Source of the DNA: Echinarachnius parma
Lineage: Eukaryota; Echinodermata; Echinoidea; Clypeasteroida; Echinarachniidae
NCBI GenBank assembly: GCA_037951105.1
Contig: JBAMJV010003765.1
Coordinates: 223,501 to 287,500 of the forward strand
Direction: 5' to 3'
DNA: 64,000 nucleotides
Part shown: positions 47,806-59,838 of the stretch, piece by piece
Layout: the number at the start of each line of letters is the position of its first letter
How positions within the stretch are numbered: the stretch's first letter is position 1
Notes under the pieces: model-generated
What the model saw: the letters and a program-made list of their open reading frames with translations, nothing else
Database searches by the model: none
Told to the model about the DNA's origin: nothing
Position numbers and translations under genes: made by a program

Positions 47806-48412
47806 AAAGTCTTGGAATTTGGACTTTTGATACTGGGTTGGGGCCGACTAATAACATTCTCAGCAACTGCTAGCTGGGCCACTTATGTTTGGATTCATTG
47901 ATTAGCTGATTTAGCGAAAGAAAACTTCACTCTTTTATAGGAGGAGGAATTAAATCAGTTCTTTATAAATAAACAATAGGACATCAAACTCATCCCAACC
48001 CTGTCCTTTTGTTTATCATTGATATGTCATAATAGGTTTAGTAAAGCAATTACTCAAAATAGATAGAAAATGGCAAAGTTTATTTTAAATCTCTTAACGA
48101 ATGACATATTACCAAGTCGGACCAAATTTAACAAAGGAAAACTAATTTATTAATTTTTTTAATGGGGAGTTATGAAGATACTGCAGGATGAGTAATAAGC
48201 TATCTAGATTGGCTTGGTGATAGATACGGGTGGGTAGAGTATTATACATGTAGCAAAGGAAACTGTTGACAGAAGTAGGAATAGGATGGTTGTATATATT
48301 TGTTTTGCAAGTTTGTTATTTATTTATTTATTTATTTATTTATCTCTATTTCCTATTTACCCACACATCGTTCTTTGTATATATGTTATAATTGTACATG
48401 TATGTTGCTTGT

Positions 48413-48501
48413 TTAACTATTCGCCTATGGGGAACCTGCTGAGCCATGTTCAAAAGTCTACAGTACATGGGTATTTCAGAATCTTGAAGGGAACAGGTTA
48501 A
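48413..48501 (+). mobile_element. TTAA MITE family C
   Basis: It starts ttaactattcgcctatggg and ends gaagggaacaggttaa. TTAA flanks both ends. Confidence 0.65.
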
Positions 48502-48718
48502 TGCAAGATGAAAAATACACTATACCTACATTACATGAAGATTGGCTTGTTGATTGATAGGGGTGGGTAGGGCATTATTGCGAAAGAAAACTGTTGAAAG
48601 AAGTTAGATACATGTACATGTAGGAGATTTGATTTACACGTATGTTCTTTTATGTATTGATCACTATCTAAATTTATCTTCTTTTCATATCATCTGCTGT
48701 ACAATGTATGTTGCATTT

Positions 48719-49170
48719 TTAACCCCTTGCCTACTGGTCATAAGCTGTATGTACAAAATTATGAGGATTTTAGAATCTCGAAGGGAACAGGTTAAAGGGA
48801 TCTAGTAACTTTGTTTAATAACATGTGCAAAAAGTGATGAATGGTTGATGCAATGTATATTGTTGTTATCTCATATGTCCACAGGGTACTGTGTGAAAAT
48901 TTAAGTCAAATGGACATTGCATGGCCAAGTAATGAGCGCAAATGCAAAGTGATGATAGTCACTAACTCACTGCACTCACTTTGTACACGGTAAGAAAAAC
49001 TCCAGGGGAGTTTTTCTTATACTTCGATCGTACATATCTTTGTAACGAAAGGGAAATTTGAAAAACCGAAACCTGTCCCATGATTTTATTGGTAATACAA
49101 ATACAACAAGGTATGAGGGAACCGCTAGAATAAAAATTTTATTTTGAGGATTTGGACAATGTTACTTTAA
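48719..49170 (+). mobile_element. TTAA MITE family C joined to family B through one shared TTAA
   Basis: Family C (48719-48795, ttaaccccttgcctactggt ... gggaacagg) ends at a TTAA that is also the start of family B (48792, ttaaagggatctagtaactt). The B copy ends at 49170 with its AAGTCCC tip deleted. A small hairpin, taagaaaaactcc-agg-ggagtttttctta, is at 48991-49019. Confidence 0.7.
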
Positions 49171-49436
49171 ACTTTCATACTCAAATATCTCTTTGGTAGG
49201 TTCTAGTTGTCATTGTTACACAATACTATACAGGGCTTTGGCAGATTATGCTCCGCTATAAAGCTGTGTTGCAAGGTGAATTGTATTTGTGCCAACAATT
49301 AGTTAGATCAGCCTTTCATTTAGATTGTAATTATGATTAAAATGCAGTTATCAATGTGCAGACGATGTGTGATTTTTTTGTATAATAAACATAATCTGCA
49401 GACCCATGCAGCCCAAGCATTTTCTGGACTAGTCCA

Positions 49437-49602
49437 GGGCCCCGTTGCAGAAAGAGATACAATCGATTGTAAGTTACGATTGATCGTAAGTCAGAAAATT
49501 TACGCGTTTCAACCAATCAGATTTGCGCATCTAGAACATGTGATCTGACTTACGATTAATTGCAACTTACAATCGATTGTATCTCTTTCTGCAACGGGGC
49601 CC
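49437..49602. mobile_element. Foldback MITE (GGGCCCCGTTGCAG ends)
   Basis: gggccccgttgcagaaagag and ctctttctgcaacggggccc are exact inverted ends. They extend inward through atacaatcgattgtaa and the matching complement, with gattggttgaaa-type sequence (rc) in the loop. Its right half recurs at 50925-51038 because of the duplication described separately. Confidence 0.85.
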
Positions 49603-49810
49603 AGGAAAGGCTGAATGGGTTAACCAGGCCATGGCTTATTAGAGCCAGGACCCATATTCAGAATTCATAGAGGAAAACCATGTATACCAATGGCAAAATC
49701 ACATAATTGTCAAAACAAAACAAAATTTGTTGTTTCATCAAAATCCATTCAGAATACTTGCATTCAAGATAGTCTTATAAATACTCGGGTTGTGGTCTAT
49801 GGAGAATGCA

Positions 49811-50060
49811 CCCCTACAGAAGATCTTAACATGCCTTCAAGCTTACGGCTAGCATGCGGCAAGCTAGTCGCTAGCTAGCTGCTAGCATGCAGCAAGCTAG
49901 TGGCTAGCTAGCGGCAAGCAGATTTTAAGAGTGTCATTAGCGTGGGGATTTATCCTGCAAGCTTAATTCGGGTAGAGATCACCTATTAAGCTTGCCACCT
50001 ACATGTAGCTAGCTGCAAGCTAGTCGCTGTCTTGCAACACACTTTAGATTTATGTAGGGG
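49811..50060. mobile_element. MITE with cccctaca ends and gcaagctag words (second copy 51247-51496)
   Basis: It starts cccctacagaagatcttaa and ends ttagatttatgtagggg. The interior is rich in gctagc and gcaagct palindromic words. It is the reverse-orientation relative of 34617-34831. Confidence 0.65.
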
Positions 50061-50360
50061 AAGGTTATACCCAAATCAAACAAAACTGTCTTCAACGGGA
50101 TAACATTGGGAGTGTTAATAAGGACAACAACTGTTTATCTCAGGGTTATATAAACATGGCAAATGTCACACGTATGCCTCAAGTACACACTATTAAAACA
50201 ATCTAGCTGTATTTTGAAGTGCCCTGATGGCCCCACATGTAGGAAATTGTGTCAGCATTGAACGGGCTGATAGAGTCACTTCACTGCAAGGTAGGAGTGT
50301 GAGTGATGTCTTGGGACAGTGGACTCAGCTGCTTGTACGTGGCTCTAGAGGGGAAGCCAG

Positions 50361-50543
50361 CAGTGGTGTAGCGTGGTCGGAATGATTGGGGTGGGGGGGG
50401 GGGGGGGGGGGGGGTCGCAAAATGATTGGGGGAGGGGCACAGCTTATATGTATTTCTTTATTTTTACACAGGTGTCCCCCTTATGTATTTTATTGCTTTT
50501 GTCAAATTATTTGGGGGCACATGCCCTCGTCGCTATGCCACTG
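50361..50543. mobile_element. hAT-type MITE (CAGTGG..GTAGC ends), second copy 51797-51974
   Basis: It starts cagtggtgtagcg and ends cgctatgccactg. The flanks gaagccag and gttgccag match at 6 of 8 positions, which fits a decayed 8 bp hAT target duplication. It contains a long G run. Confidence 0.65.
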
Positions 50544-52739
50544 GTTGCCAGCTGTTACTTAATGGGTTTGGGGCTGGGGGGGGGGGGGGGGGGCCCGGGG
50601 GCAGTGCCACAAATAACAATTGGTGTAAGGAGGTAAATGACCGAACTACAATTAGCTGAAAAGTGCTGAATGTTGAAGAATGGGAGCTGCACATTATGAT
50701 ATAGGCTATTGAAGGGAGATTAAATTTTATGAAAAGACCATTTCACTATTTCTCTTTTGTCACATGATGTTATTTATTTTATTTCATTTCCCCCATTAAG
50801 GCCGGGTGGGGGCTTGGGGGCAGCTAGTGATATGTGCAAAATCACCTCAGAGGACAAGTATAACCCCCCCCCCCCGCCCCCCCAAGTGCTCCCCCACCCC
50901 ACACAGCTACATTTACAGTCAGAAAGTCAGAAAATTTACGCGTTTCAACCAATCAGATTTGCGCATCTAGAACATGTGATCTGACTTACGATTAATTGCA
51001 ACTTACAATCGATTGTATCTCTTTCTGCAACGGGGCCCAGGAAAGGCTGAATGGGTTAACCAGGCCATGGCTTATTAGAGCCAGGACCCATATTCAGAAT
51101 TCATAGAGGAAAACCATGTATACCAATGGCAAAATCACATAATTGTCAAAACAAAACAAAATTTGTTGTTTCATCAAAATCCATTCAGAATACTTGCATT
51201 CAAGATAGTCTTATAAATACTCGGGTTGTGGTCTATGGAGAATGCACCCCTACAGAAGATCTTAACATGCCTTCAAGCTTACGGCTAGCATGCGGCAAGC
51301 TAGTCGCTAGCTAGCTGCTAGCATGCAGCAAGCTAGTGGCTAGCTAGCGGCAAGCAGATTTTAAGAGTGTCATTAGCGTGGGGATTTATCCTGCAAGCTT
51401 AATTCGGGTAGAGATCACCTATTAAGCTTGCCACCTACATGTAGCTAGCTGCAAGCTAGTCGCTGTCTTGCAACACACTTTAGATTTATGTAGGGGAAGG
51501 TTATACCCAAATCAAACAAAACTGTCTTCAACGGGATAACATTGGGAGTGTTAATAAGGACAACAACTGTTTATCTCAGGGTTATATAAACATGGCAAAT
51601 GTCACACGTATGCCTCAAGTACACACTATTAAAACAATCTAGCTGTATTTTGAAGTGCCCTGATGGCCCCACATGTAGGAAATTGTGTCAGCATTGAACG
51701 GGCTGATAGAGTCACTTCACTGCAAGGTAGGAGTGTGAGTGATGTCTTGGGACAGTGGACTCAGCTGCTTGTACGTGGCTCTAGAGGGGAAGCCAGCAGT
51801 GGTGTAGCGTGGTCGGAATGATTGGGGTGGGGGGGGGGGGGGGGGTCGCAAAATGATTGGGGGAGGGGCACAGCTTATATGTATTTCTTTATTTTTACAC
51901 AGGTGTCCCCCTTATGTATTTTATTGCTTTTGTCAAATTATTTGGGGGCACATGCCCTCGTCGCTATGCCACTGGTTGCCAGCTGTTACTTAATGGGTTT
52001 GGGGCTGGGGGGGGGGGGGGGGGGGGGGCCCGGGGGCAGTGCCACAAATAACAATTGGTGTAAGGAGGTAAATGACCGAACTACAATTAGCTGAAAAGTG
52101 CTGAATGTTGAAGAATGGGAGCTGCACATTATGATATAGGCTATTGAAGGGAGATTAAATTTTATGAAAAGACCATTTCACTATTTCTCTTTTGTCACAT
52201 GATGTTATTTATTTTATTTCATTTCCCCCATTAAGGCCGGGTGGGGGCTTGGGGGCAGCTAGTGATATGTGCAAAATCACCTCAGAGGACAAGTATAACC
52301 CCCCCCCCCGCCCCCCCAAGTGCTCCCCCACCCCACACAGCTACATTTACATGTCATATCACTGCCCCCTCCCCCCCAAACAAATAATTTGATGACTCGT
52401 ATGCACCCCAATCATCGTCAATTGATTAATTCTGCGGTTGAGGCAGTCCCACAGAGCTGACGCATCGATCATCTACAAGAAAGTATTCTGCGTGTGTGTA
52501 ACTCTCTATTCCCATGTTTTAGGAGGAAAGGGGGCAGGGGAATTGACTTACTTCGATTCTGTGTATGTGTGTCCCATTTCTCTACTATTTTCTTTTTGGT
52601 GAAAAATTTGCAGAGATTTATACCGAAGTTGTTTTTGTGTGAGAAATAAAAAGGACAAGGAGATCTGACTTAGTTTGTAGCTCGCGGCGAGGACACTACG
52701 ATGCCTAGAGCCAGGAAGTTAGAGTTAACGGAACCATTA

Positions 52740-53480
52740 GAGGTTGTCTGCTGCAACCGACCGACCATATTGAGTCGCTTACTCGCTTCTCTGTGATTTA
52801 TTGTCATGTAGTCCGAACTGTCACGCTGATATCATCATGTCAGCGCGGACTTGTTAAAAGTTTCTCTCTGGCCGAGTCAAGTTGGTCACTTCCTTCTCGA
52901 TGATTTATCGTCATGTCGTTCAAATAATTATGCTGATATTATTTTGTAAAGTAAGCGAACAAACTTATACATGTACAGTTGCCAGCAAAATTATTCAACC
53001 CCCTCCCATTTTGGACATTCTGGCAAAATGAGTGACATTACAAGCTCAGACTATATTACTAAATCATTCAAATGGTGTCTGATATTCAATTGTAATAAAC
53101 CATCTGTTCACCACTTGAATGATTTAGTAATATAGTCTGAGGTTGTAATGTCACTCATTTTGCCAGAATTTCCAAAATGGGAGGGGGTTGAATAATTTTG
53201 CTGGCAACTGTAAGTGTTTTTCTCTGACTGAGTCGAGCCCGTCTCTCACTTCTCTGTGATTTATTGTTGTGTCTTCCGAAACCGTCATGTTAAGTCGGGG
53301 AATGAACATGTTACCGGTAGAGTTGTCTGCGGTCAAGTCAAGCTGTTCGCCCAATTTTTCAGTGATTTATCGTCATGTCGTCTGAATCTCCAATGTTAGT
53401 AGTTACCATGTGATGTCTAGTCGTGAATACCTCAAGAGAATGCCGGCAACTTGATCATGTGTGCTCGCTTGTCTGTGAAT
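52740..53480. repeat. Decayed tandem array, about 110-120 bp unit, split by a Tc1-like MITE
   Basis: ttctctgtgatttattgtcatgt and variants (gatgatttatcgtcatgtcg, cagtgatttatcgtcatgtc) recur with gagtcaagttggtcact-type words. About four or five units can be followed, on both sides of 52976-53210. Confidence 0.65.
52976..53210. mobile_element. Tc1/mariner-type foldback MITE with TA duplication
   Basis: It starts cagttgccagcaaaattatt and ends aataattttgctggcaactg, with nearly perfect arms of about 100 bp. TA flanks both ends (52974-52975 and 53211-53212). No transposase ORF. Confidence 0.9.
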
Positions 53481-54474
53481 TCGCTGAATGGCTCGTTGTC
53501 ACGTTACGCTGTGCTGTCTTGTAATGGATGCAAGCTGGTTAGTAACGAACAATGGAAATCACCAGTAACGGGATCAAACCCACTGTTTTCTCATCGATTT
53601 ACTCTCTTTCCTCTGAATCATTGTAATTGGATTGATTTATCAAAATGTGATTGAAAAGTTTTCAGACCGGAGTTCATACTACATACAAAATGTACATTAA
53701 ATGTAAGATCAACTTGCAATACCTGCTGATATGTCGGTTGATATTGAGCCGAATTTAGCAAGCAATCTTATTTCCAGATCACGCCCCCTAGTGACCGAGC
53801 AGAAATGGGGCTTAATCATCTAGGTAATTTAACAAGTTTGACGTTATATGCTCATAATATATGTGCTCTAGGGATGGAGTGATATGCAGTTATTAATGTA
53901 TATTTTGCAAGCAACTGCAGACTTGATTTTGGTGACATTTAGGAGGAAAATGCGTAAGAGAAACTTCCCAGCTCAACATGAAGTTGCTTCCCAGTTGAAC
54001 TTCACATTATGTCGACATAGTGGAAATTCTTTATTTTAAACAAAAATAGTAGGAGTAAAAGCTTGTGGAAGACGGAGACCAATGTTGACATTTTTGTTGC
54101 ACATGCCACGTGGTATCATTCTAATGGATTACACAAAAAAGATGACACATACGTTATGCCGTTTCCTCCGCAGACTGGGCGAATGTGACTAACGATCAAT
54201 CACTTTGCTGTCTGGAGCAAACATGAAATTAGAAGTACCGGTATATTTCGCCAGTTCTGCTGATACCTCAACGGTTCCACCACGGGAATTTAATGGTTCG
54301 GTACCTGATTGATCTTGAGTTTCTTGTCAAATGCTCATCCTCTTGGGGGAGTTCTGAAATTCCTAAGGCAGAGTTTTGGTAAACAGGTGTTAACCCATTG
54401 AACCTGGACATGAACATGAACCTGGCAAGCCATGTATTTCATCTACATGTATGATGAAAATTGCGATATCCAGG

Positions 54475-54770
54475 AGCAAGTAGTTTAACCTGGTTGGAAC
54501 TGGATGGAACTGGTTGGAACTGGTTGAAACTGGTTGGGCCATGTTGTAATGGAGATATCTTCATCGGAATATCCTTTGGCAGAGTTTTGGAAATGCGGTT
54601 GTGAATCCCATTGTAAATACGCAAACCTGTCATGCCATGTTTATCCAGGAGCAAATAGGTTAGCCTGGTTGGAACTGGATGGAACTAGATGGGACTGGTA
54701 GGAACTGGTTGGAACCCATTGGGCCATGTTGTAATAGCTCTATGGAGATAACTTTATCTGAAAGGCAACA
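54475..54770. repeat. Short GGTTGGAACTGGAT minisatellite, two blocks
   Basis: ggttggaactg is repeated about four times at 54490-54535 and again at 54665-54715, in two related ~185 bp segments that both begin with a ccaggagcaa...ggttagcctgg phrase. Confidence 0.7.
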
Positions 54771-54791
54771 GGTTAGGGAGTAAAGACAGCT

Positions 54792-54896
54792 ATGGATGGC
54801 ATCATGGAGGATGTTCTGTCGCCATGGTCACCGTGGTTCGATCTGGTCATCTATTTCTCCGTCTGCTTTGGGCTCTGGTATTTCGTGTCGCTGCAG
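54792..54896 (+). CDS. nckap5: Candidate alternative first coding exon 1d, membrane-spanning N-terminus
   Basis: The ATG at 54792 opens 35 codons, MDGIMEDVLSPWSPW and then FDLVIYFSVCFGLWYFVSLQ, up to cag|gtacac in phase 0. In-frame TAG is 18 bases upstream of the ATG, and the nearby acag would give the wrong phase, so a first exon fits best. The segment has coding-like GC content in an AT-rich intron. Residues 16-34 form one hydrophobic stretch long enough to span a membrane. The next main exon, 60768 (DLRDECLKL), is in frame, so a short isoform with an N-terminal anchor and no upstream coiled coil is predicted. Alternatively it is the start of an unrelated nested gene whose other exons I do not see. 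Confidence 0.5.
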
Positions 54897-55066
54897 GTAC
54901 ACATTATTTGTCTGTTCATTTCGTTAAGTCTGGGGGTTGCTTTGTACTGCTAGTGAACATTTATTTTTGTCTTTACTTAATTGAAAATTTGCTTTCTTGA
55001 ACATTTGAAAGGTATTGCAATGATGTTGAATAGGAATTTTATGATACACCAAATATAAATTCTTTC

Positions 55067-55279
55067 TTGGACCCCATTGCTCAACGTTTCGATCAGTATG
55101 TTCAGGATATTTCTGCTGTTGAGAAACAAAAATTAAAACACATTTTTATAGAAAAACAACTGGAAATTTGTAGCGGTTTTATTGGTAATGTGGTAAATAT
55201 GTTTACAAATTCAAGGACGAAGAATTGTAAAAAACTAAATGAGAGTCACGGTATTGATGGTAAAACCACATATTTGTAA
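55067..55279 (+). other. Open reading frame of unknown origin
   Basis: The frame is open for 70 codons after a TTG. It includes DPIAQRFDQYVQDISAVEKQ and KLKHIFIEKQLEICSGFIGN and looks protein-like (Asp, Gln, Lys, Ile mix), unlike the repeats around it. No ATG start, no convincing splice sites and no family recognised. It may be the remnant of a mobile element or an unlinked exon. Confidence 0.2.
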
Positions 55280-57152
55280 ATATTCATGTCTAGATACCAA
55301 ACATCACAAAACGTCGCTATCCACAATTTGTTACCTGATTAACTTTGTAAAAGCGTATTTTAACTTAATTTTCTCTCTCCTTTTCCCTAACACTACATGC
55401 ACTCCCAAACCTATCTACCTCCTTGTGATAGGCCGAGATAAACCCTCGGTGGGGGAAGTATCAATTTATCAGGGCCCTTTCTTGCGATCAAAACACTTCC
55501 TCAGATTAACCCTAGTTAATCCCGTCGCCTATTAAAGACTCCACCTGTTTAATTTCATCCTACGTAAGTTATGGTTTTAATCTAGTCAAGTTCAATATTG
55601 GGCCTGCAGAATTAAGGTTGGTATCTACATCAGCAGCATGCATTATAACACTGCATTTTATAACTAATATGTCATACTGACTTTTTGTATTCACATGTAT
55701 TTAAAACCACAGATTGCAACATGTATTTTACAGTGCATATTTTTCTAATGAGATACCTGGATATCTTAATACATAGTATACTTATTTTTATTTTGTTTTC
55801 ATTTGCTTTGAAATAATAGAATATTTATCATGTCTCCATCTAATACAGTATGGCATACAGATATACTGATTACTTTTAGTGCTCTGGGAACAGAAAAGGA
55901 ACAGTTACTATTTTACTCTGATTTTTCTTTAAATAAAAAAAAAAATCTGATTGACTCTTAATAGGGGATGGTACTCAACATACATGTATTTCTGGCCGGA
56001 ATCTATGGGGATTTATAAGTATGGTATCAATATGTAAATCATCTTCAATTAGTTCATAATAGATAGTAATTGTCTATATACGTTTCAGGGATATGAACAT
56101 AACTACAGAGTGCCCTTGCTGTCCTAGTGGTGATGACCTTCGGAAAATTTGCTTGTCTTCATATTTTTGTTGTGTGGAAAAGTTAGGTGTTTATTTTCCA
56201 ATAGATATTAAATGATTGACATTAATGACTCAAAATAGATGGGATTTGCAAAAGTTTACGGTTATATTAAATGTCTCATTACTTTAGACTCTTACAAGTA
56301 AGTGTACAAATGAAAGGTCTATATGAAAAGTAGCCTGAAAGTGAGATTGTTGTACCAAAAGTAGAATTTGTTTGCACATGGTGTTGACTTTGTTTCCATG
56401 GTATTTTTGTGTAAGTTTTCTTTAAGCGTTTCATTCTGTCCTATTTTTGCCCATTTTTAAAGTCACTTTCGCGCACAGAATTGCCACTTGATCCTGCCTT
56501 AATCCAGCCTTCATTCTTAGCCATAATCCAGACTTAATCCCCCTTAATCCCACTTTCACCTAGTAGGTGAGAGTACCCCTCTAATCACCTCCAGTATTAG
56601 CACAAGTCCTAAAAAGGTGTAAAAAACAAAAACTCATCGTAATTTGAACTTTTTGGAGGAAGTCATGGGGCAAAGAAGGAGGGTAAAGAAAAGGGAAAGG
56701 AGATAAGATCTTATCTATTTTTGCAATAGATGTGGAAATACCTGGTTGATCATATGACATGTATATGTACTAAATATATATTTCACTAAGTGAATATCAC
56801 TTTGTTTTGGAAATTGTGGCTCCCCTGCAACTATATTTGTTTACGTTCATAGACAAATCTACATGTATATTTAATGTAGCCTGCATGAAAAGGTCTTTCC
56901 CTTCAATACAAAAACAAAAGATATTTAACAAACAAATGTATAGCCTTGGAAGATCTTCTGTCATCAAAATTAATAATTGATTGTTTGTGGCCTTCCAGTA
57001 AATGTTTTTGTAAAAAAGTTATATTCAGGTGTTTTGTTCAAGGCCTTGTTGTCAAATGTTAGGGGTTTAGGGTTAGGGTTAACCGTTAGTATTAGGCTGT
57101 ATGTCAGCTGATCTGATTTTGTCACCTTAGAGCATATAATGTAGATGGATAC

Positions 57153-57417
57153 CAGGGAAAAAATTAATATTTTTATTTCGGGGGCTACTTTTCGAACTTT
57201 CGGGGGCTACTTTTATCATCTTGGCCTTGGGGGCTACAAATTTCCGGGGCTCTTTTTCAAATTTCAGGGGCTACTATTAAGCTCTAATGCTGTAAGTGAT
57301 CATCTGATCATCAATTATTTTTTCCTTTTTCGGGGGCTCTTTTTTCTTTCTTTCGGGGGCTCTTTTGGGCATTTCGGGGGGCGAATTCGCCCGCCGTCCC
57401 CATGTATTTTCCCACTC
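57153..57417. mobile_element. hAT-like element carrying a TTTCGGGGGCT minisatellite
   Basis: It starts cagggaaaa and ends ttttcccactc, flanked by a 9 bp direct repeat gatggatac (57144-57152 and 57418-57426). Inside, tttcgggggctac or tttcgggggctct recurs about seven times. An ORF reading through it is a by-product. Confidence 0.7.
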
Positions 57418-58471
57418 GATGGATACCCATTGCAGTTATTAAGGAATAGGGTTTTGCTTATAAGAGGGTTGATGTATAATGGTCTAGAACCCAAAATGCG
57501 AATATTTGACACTTTCTACACAATTTTACATCAATAACCTGAATTCTCTCTCCTTGATAAAAGAAAATATTTTAAGTCCAACTTGGTGTTAAGTTCAAAT
57601 TGGGATCTTTGTGAAACACCCCTAGGGGGGTAAGAGTAAGACGGACAAACAAACTTTTTACACACACTTACATGCAAATACAAACATAAAAGTCTGTCTC
57701 TTTCTCTGAAAGTCATAAGACAGGATAATGATTTCTTAGTCTGCTGACTTAATAATATCATTATTAAAGGTGACCATTTAAAATATTCACATCCTGTCAG
57801 ATATTTATAGAAACTGAGCCTCCGAGCTACTTAGCTGGGAAATTCCTCCCAAAAAAAAAAGGGAAATTATTTATAGCCCACAAAAAATAATGCTGTAAAA
57901 TGATAGACTGAAATTGTATGTAGGGGAGGTAATTAATCTACTAAGAAACATTTTGAGGTTGCATGTTGTAATTTGTGTTCGCTCTCTCTTCATTCGGTAT
58001 GTAGGTAGACATATATGATTTAGACTTCCCACTTGCTTCCCTTATATTTTAGGCTGACTTAGGCGAAATTTGTATTAACTTTGTTTTTTTCCTTTTTAAA
58101 CTCGTGCCCAAAATAACCTTGCTCGCCAATAACAAAGAATAAAGCAAGGAAAAAAGAATGATAAAACATGTTTGTGGGGCCTTGTTTTAACTTGTGTGCC
58201 TAATTCATTGTAGTGTGTGTTTGGGGGGTTATGAAGGGCATTGTCTTAGCAATTAATGAATTCCTCCCTGAACTTGATTGTTTGTTATTGTGATCTTTGC
58301 ATTTAAGCGAACCCATTCTTATAAATGTTGAGGTTCCTAAGTTTAAACTAACTATTTTGAACACCTTACCTAAGAAAAAAAAACTCACTCTTCTTTGCAT
58401 GGTTAGTAAAAAAAACAATAACAGATTGTATCATTAAGAACACAAAGTTATCCATCTACTGGACAAACAAT

Positions 58472-58550
58472 CAACCCATTGCTTACGGGAACGGGCGGAT
58501 CTGGAATTAACTATGTAAGGATTGCAAAATCTAGTTGAGAAAAGGTTAAA
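58472..58550 (+). mobile_element. TTAA MITE family C, degenerate
   Basis: caacccattgcttacgggaa at the left (its TTAA is lost) and ctagttgagaaaaggttaa at the right. Other weak copies are at 21340-21424, 23725-23805, 36798-36879, 41811-41891 and about 54390-54485. Confidence 0.55.
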
Positions 58551-59239
58551 AGAAAAAAAGTTACATAGTTTTATATTGAATTATAACAGTCAACATGTAG
58601 TAAGCTCTCAAGATATGTTTTTGTTTTAAATGTGAACAGTGGCTCATTTATACAAATATCTGGAAAGAATTGAACGACCATCAAATATTAACGAGCCAAT
58701 GAGTACCTGTAGCTGTCTCGGGAAATCACTAATGAACGAGGGGGGTCAGGTCATAAATTGAAGACTATTTTCAGCCTAGGTAATGAAAATTAACGTGTCA
58801 TTTTTTTAATGGTATGCAGGTGATATTAAGAGGAAAACGTAATCAACTATTTATGACCTGTCTTATCGCAAGTGTAAAGGCCTACATGTATGTTTAACCC
58901 AGAGAGGTGGGAAGACTCTGTTCAATATGCTGAAAAATACTTGGGCTGGGGTCTGTAGAATATAAATTTATATGGAAATAAAACCATCTTCAATCAGTAA
59001 AAATTGAATTATTTTGATTTCCCCCCTAAGTTTATCAAATAAAGTATAATGTTTCTTCATGGTTATATTTATTCAGTAGAGTCAATTTTTGTTTCCTTTC
59101 TGTAATTGCTACATAGAGATAGAAATACAAACACAATATCCATCATTGAATGACTAACATCTGATATGAATGAGAAAATTAATATTTACAGAAATAGAAA
59201 GTTATATGATGAAAGAGCCTTTGTTTTTGGAATAATGCT

Positions 59240-59334
59240 TCGACCCGTTCAGGACGGACTGATTTTGCTACAACATGTATTCTCCATGGACCAAAGCTCG
59301 ATTATATTTTTGGGACCAGTCCTGAATGGGTTAA
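59240..59334. mobile_element. Short TTAA-ended repeat, family E
   Basis: acccgttcaggacggactg at the left and ccagtcctgaatgggttaa at the right are inverted. Between them is atgtattctccatggacc. Related pieces are at 23143-23235, 38727-38786, 41386-41454 and 58895-58975. Confidence 0.5.
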
Positions 59335-59512
59335 AAGTCTCATTCGATATCAGATCTTTTACAAATTTAACTTGGGTTGTCACTTAGTGTCATCGTTAGC
59401 TCGTGGGATATCCACAAATAACTCGGGATCCCCCAAAGGACTCTAATTAAGCTAATTTCCTCCAATTGTCTCAATTAGCTCTCTTCCCCCTGGGCCCAGA
59501 CCAAAACACATT

Positions 59513-59832
59513 GGCCTGGATTCACAAAGGAGGTTTGTACAAACCATGGTTTCAACCATGGTCTACATCTATGGAGTGCCATTTGTAAACTGATGGAGAA
59601 AGAATGTCAATTCCTTACTTGTTATTAAACAATGTTGATGGTACACATTTACTATTAAATGCACCAAATAAATGTTTGTCTTCTCAGATGGTGAAATTTG
59701 CTGGTTAGCAAGCACTAGCAGTCGTACCATTAGAAATTAGAAATTGTTTTACTTGTATACGAGCAGCACTCCATAGATGTAGACCATGGTTTAAACCATG
59801 GTTTGTACAAACCTCCTTTGTGAATCCGGGCC
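59513..59832. mobile_element. Foldback MITE (ATTCACAAAGGAGG ends), copy 2
   Basis: ggcctggattcacaaaggag and ctcctttgtgaatccgggcc are inverted. The arms continue through accatggtttcaaccatgg. It lies right next to the hAT-like element at 59839. Confidence 0.8.
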
Positions 59833-59838
59833 ATTATG

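Larger units (their letters stand above)
49489..52351. repeat. 1.43 kb tandem duplication, almost identical copies
   Basis: Copy 1 is 49489-50917 and copy 2 is about 50925-52351, with a 1436 bp offset at the left, falling to 1434 only because poly-G and poly-C runs differ in length. Outside these runs I saw no differences. The junction reads acatttacagtcagaaagtc, with gtcagaaa repeated. The left break lies inside the foldback MITE, so copy 2 has only the right half of that element. Confidence 0.9.

Noticed and set aside
49690..49878. 62-codon ORF present twice (also 51126-51314)
   Set aside because: Identical only because of the tandem duplication; it ends inside a MITE and has no coding signature.
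50373..52094. Gly-rich ORFs repeated twice
   Set aside because: Poly-G translation inside a hAT-type MITE, doubled by the 1.43 kb duplication.
57059..57083. Telomere-like TTAGGG repeats
   Set aside because: Only about three imperfect units; too short to call an interstitial telomere.
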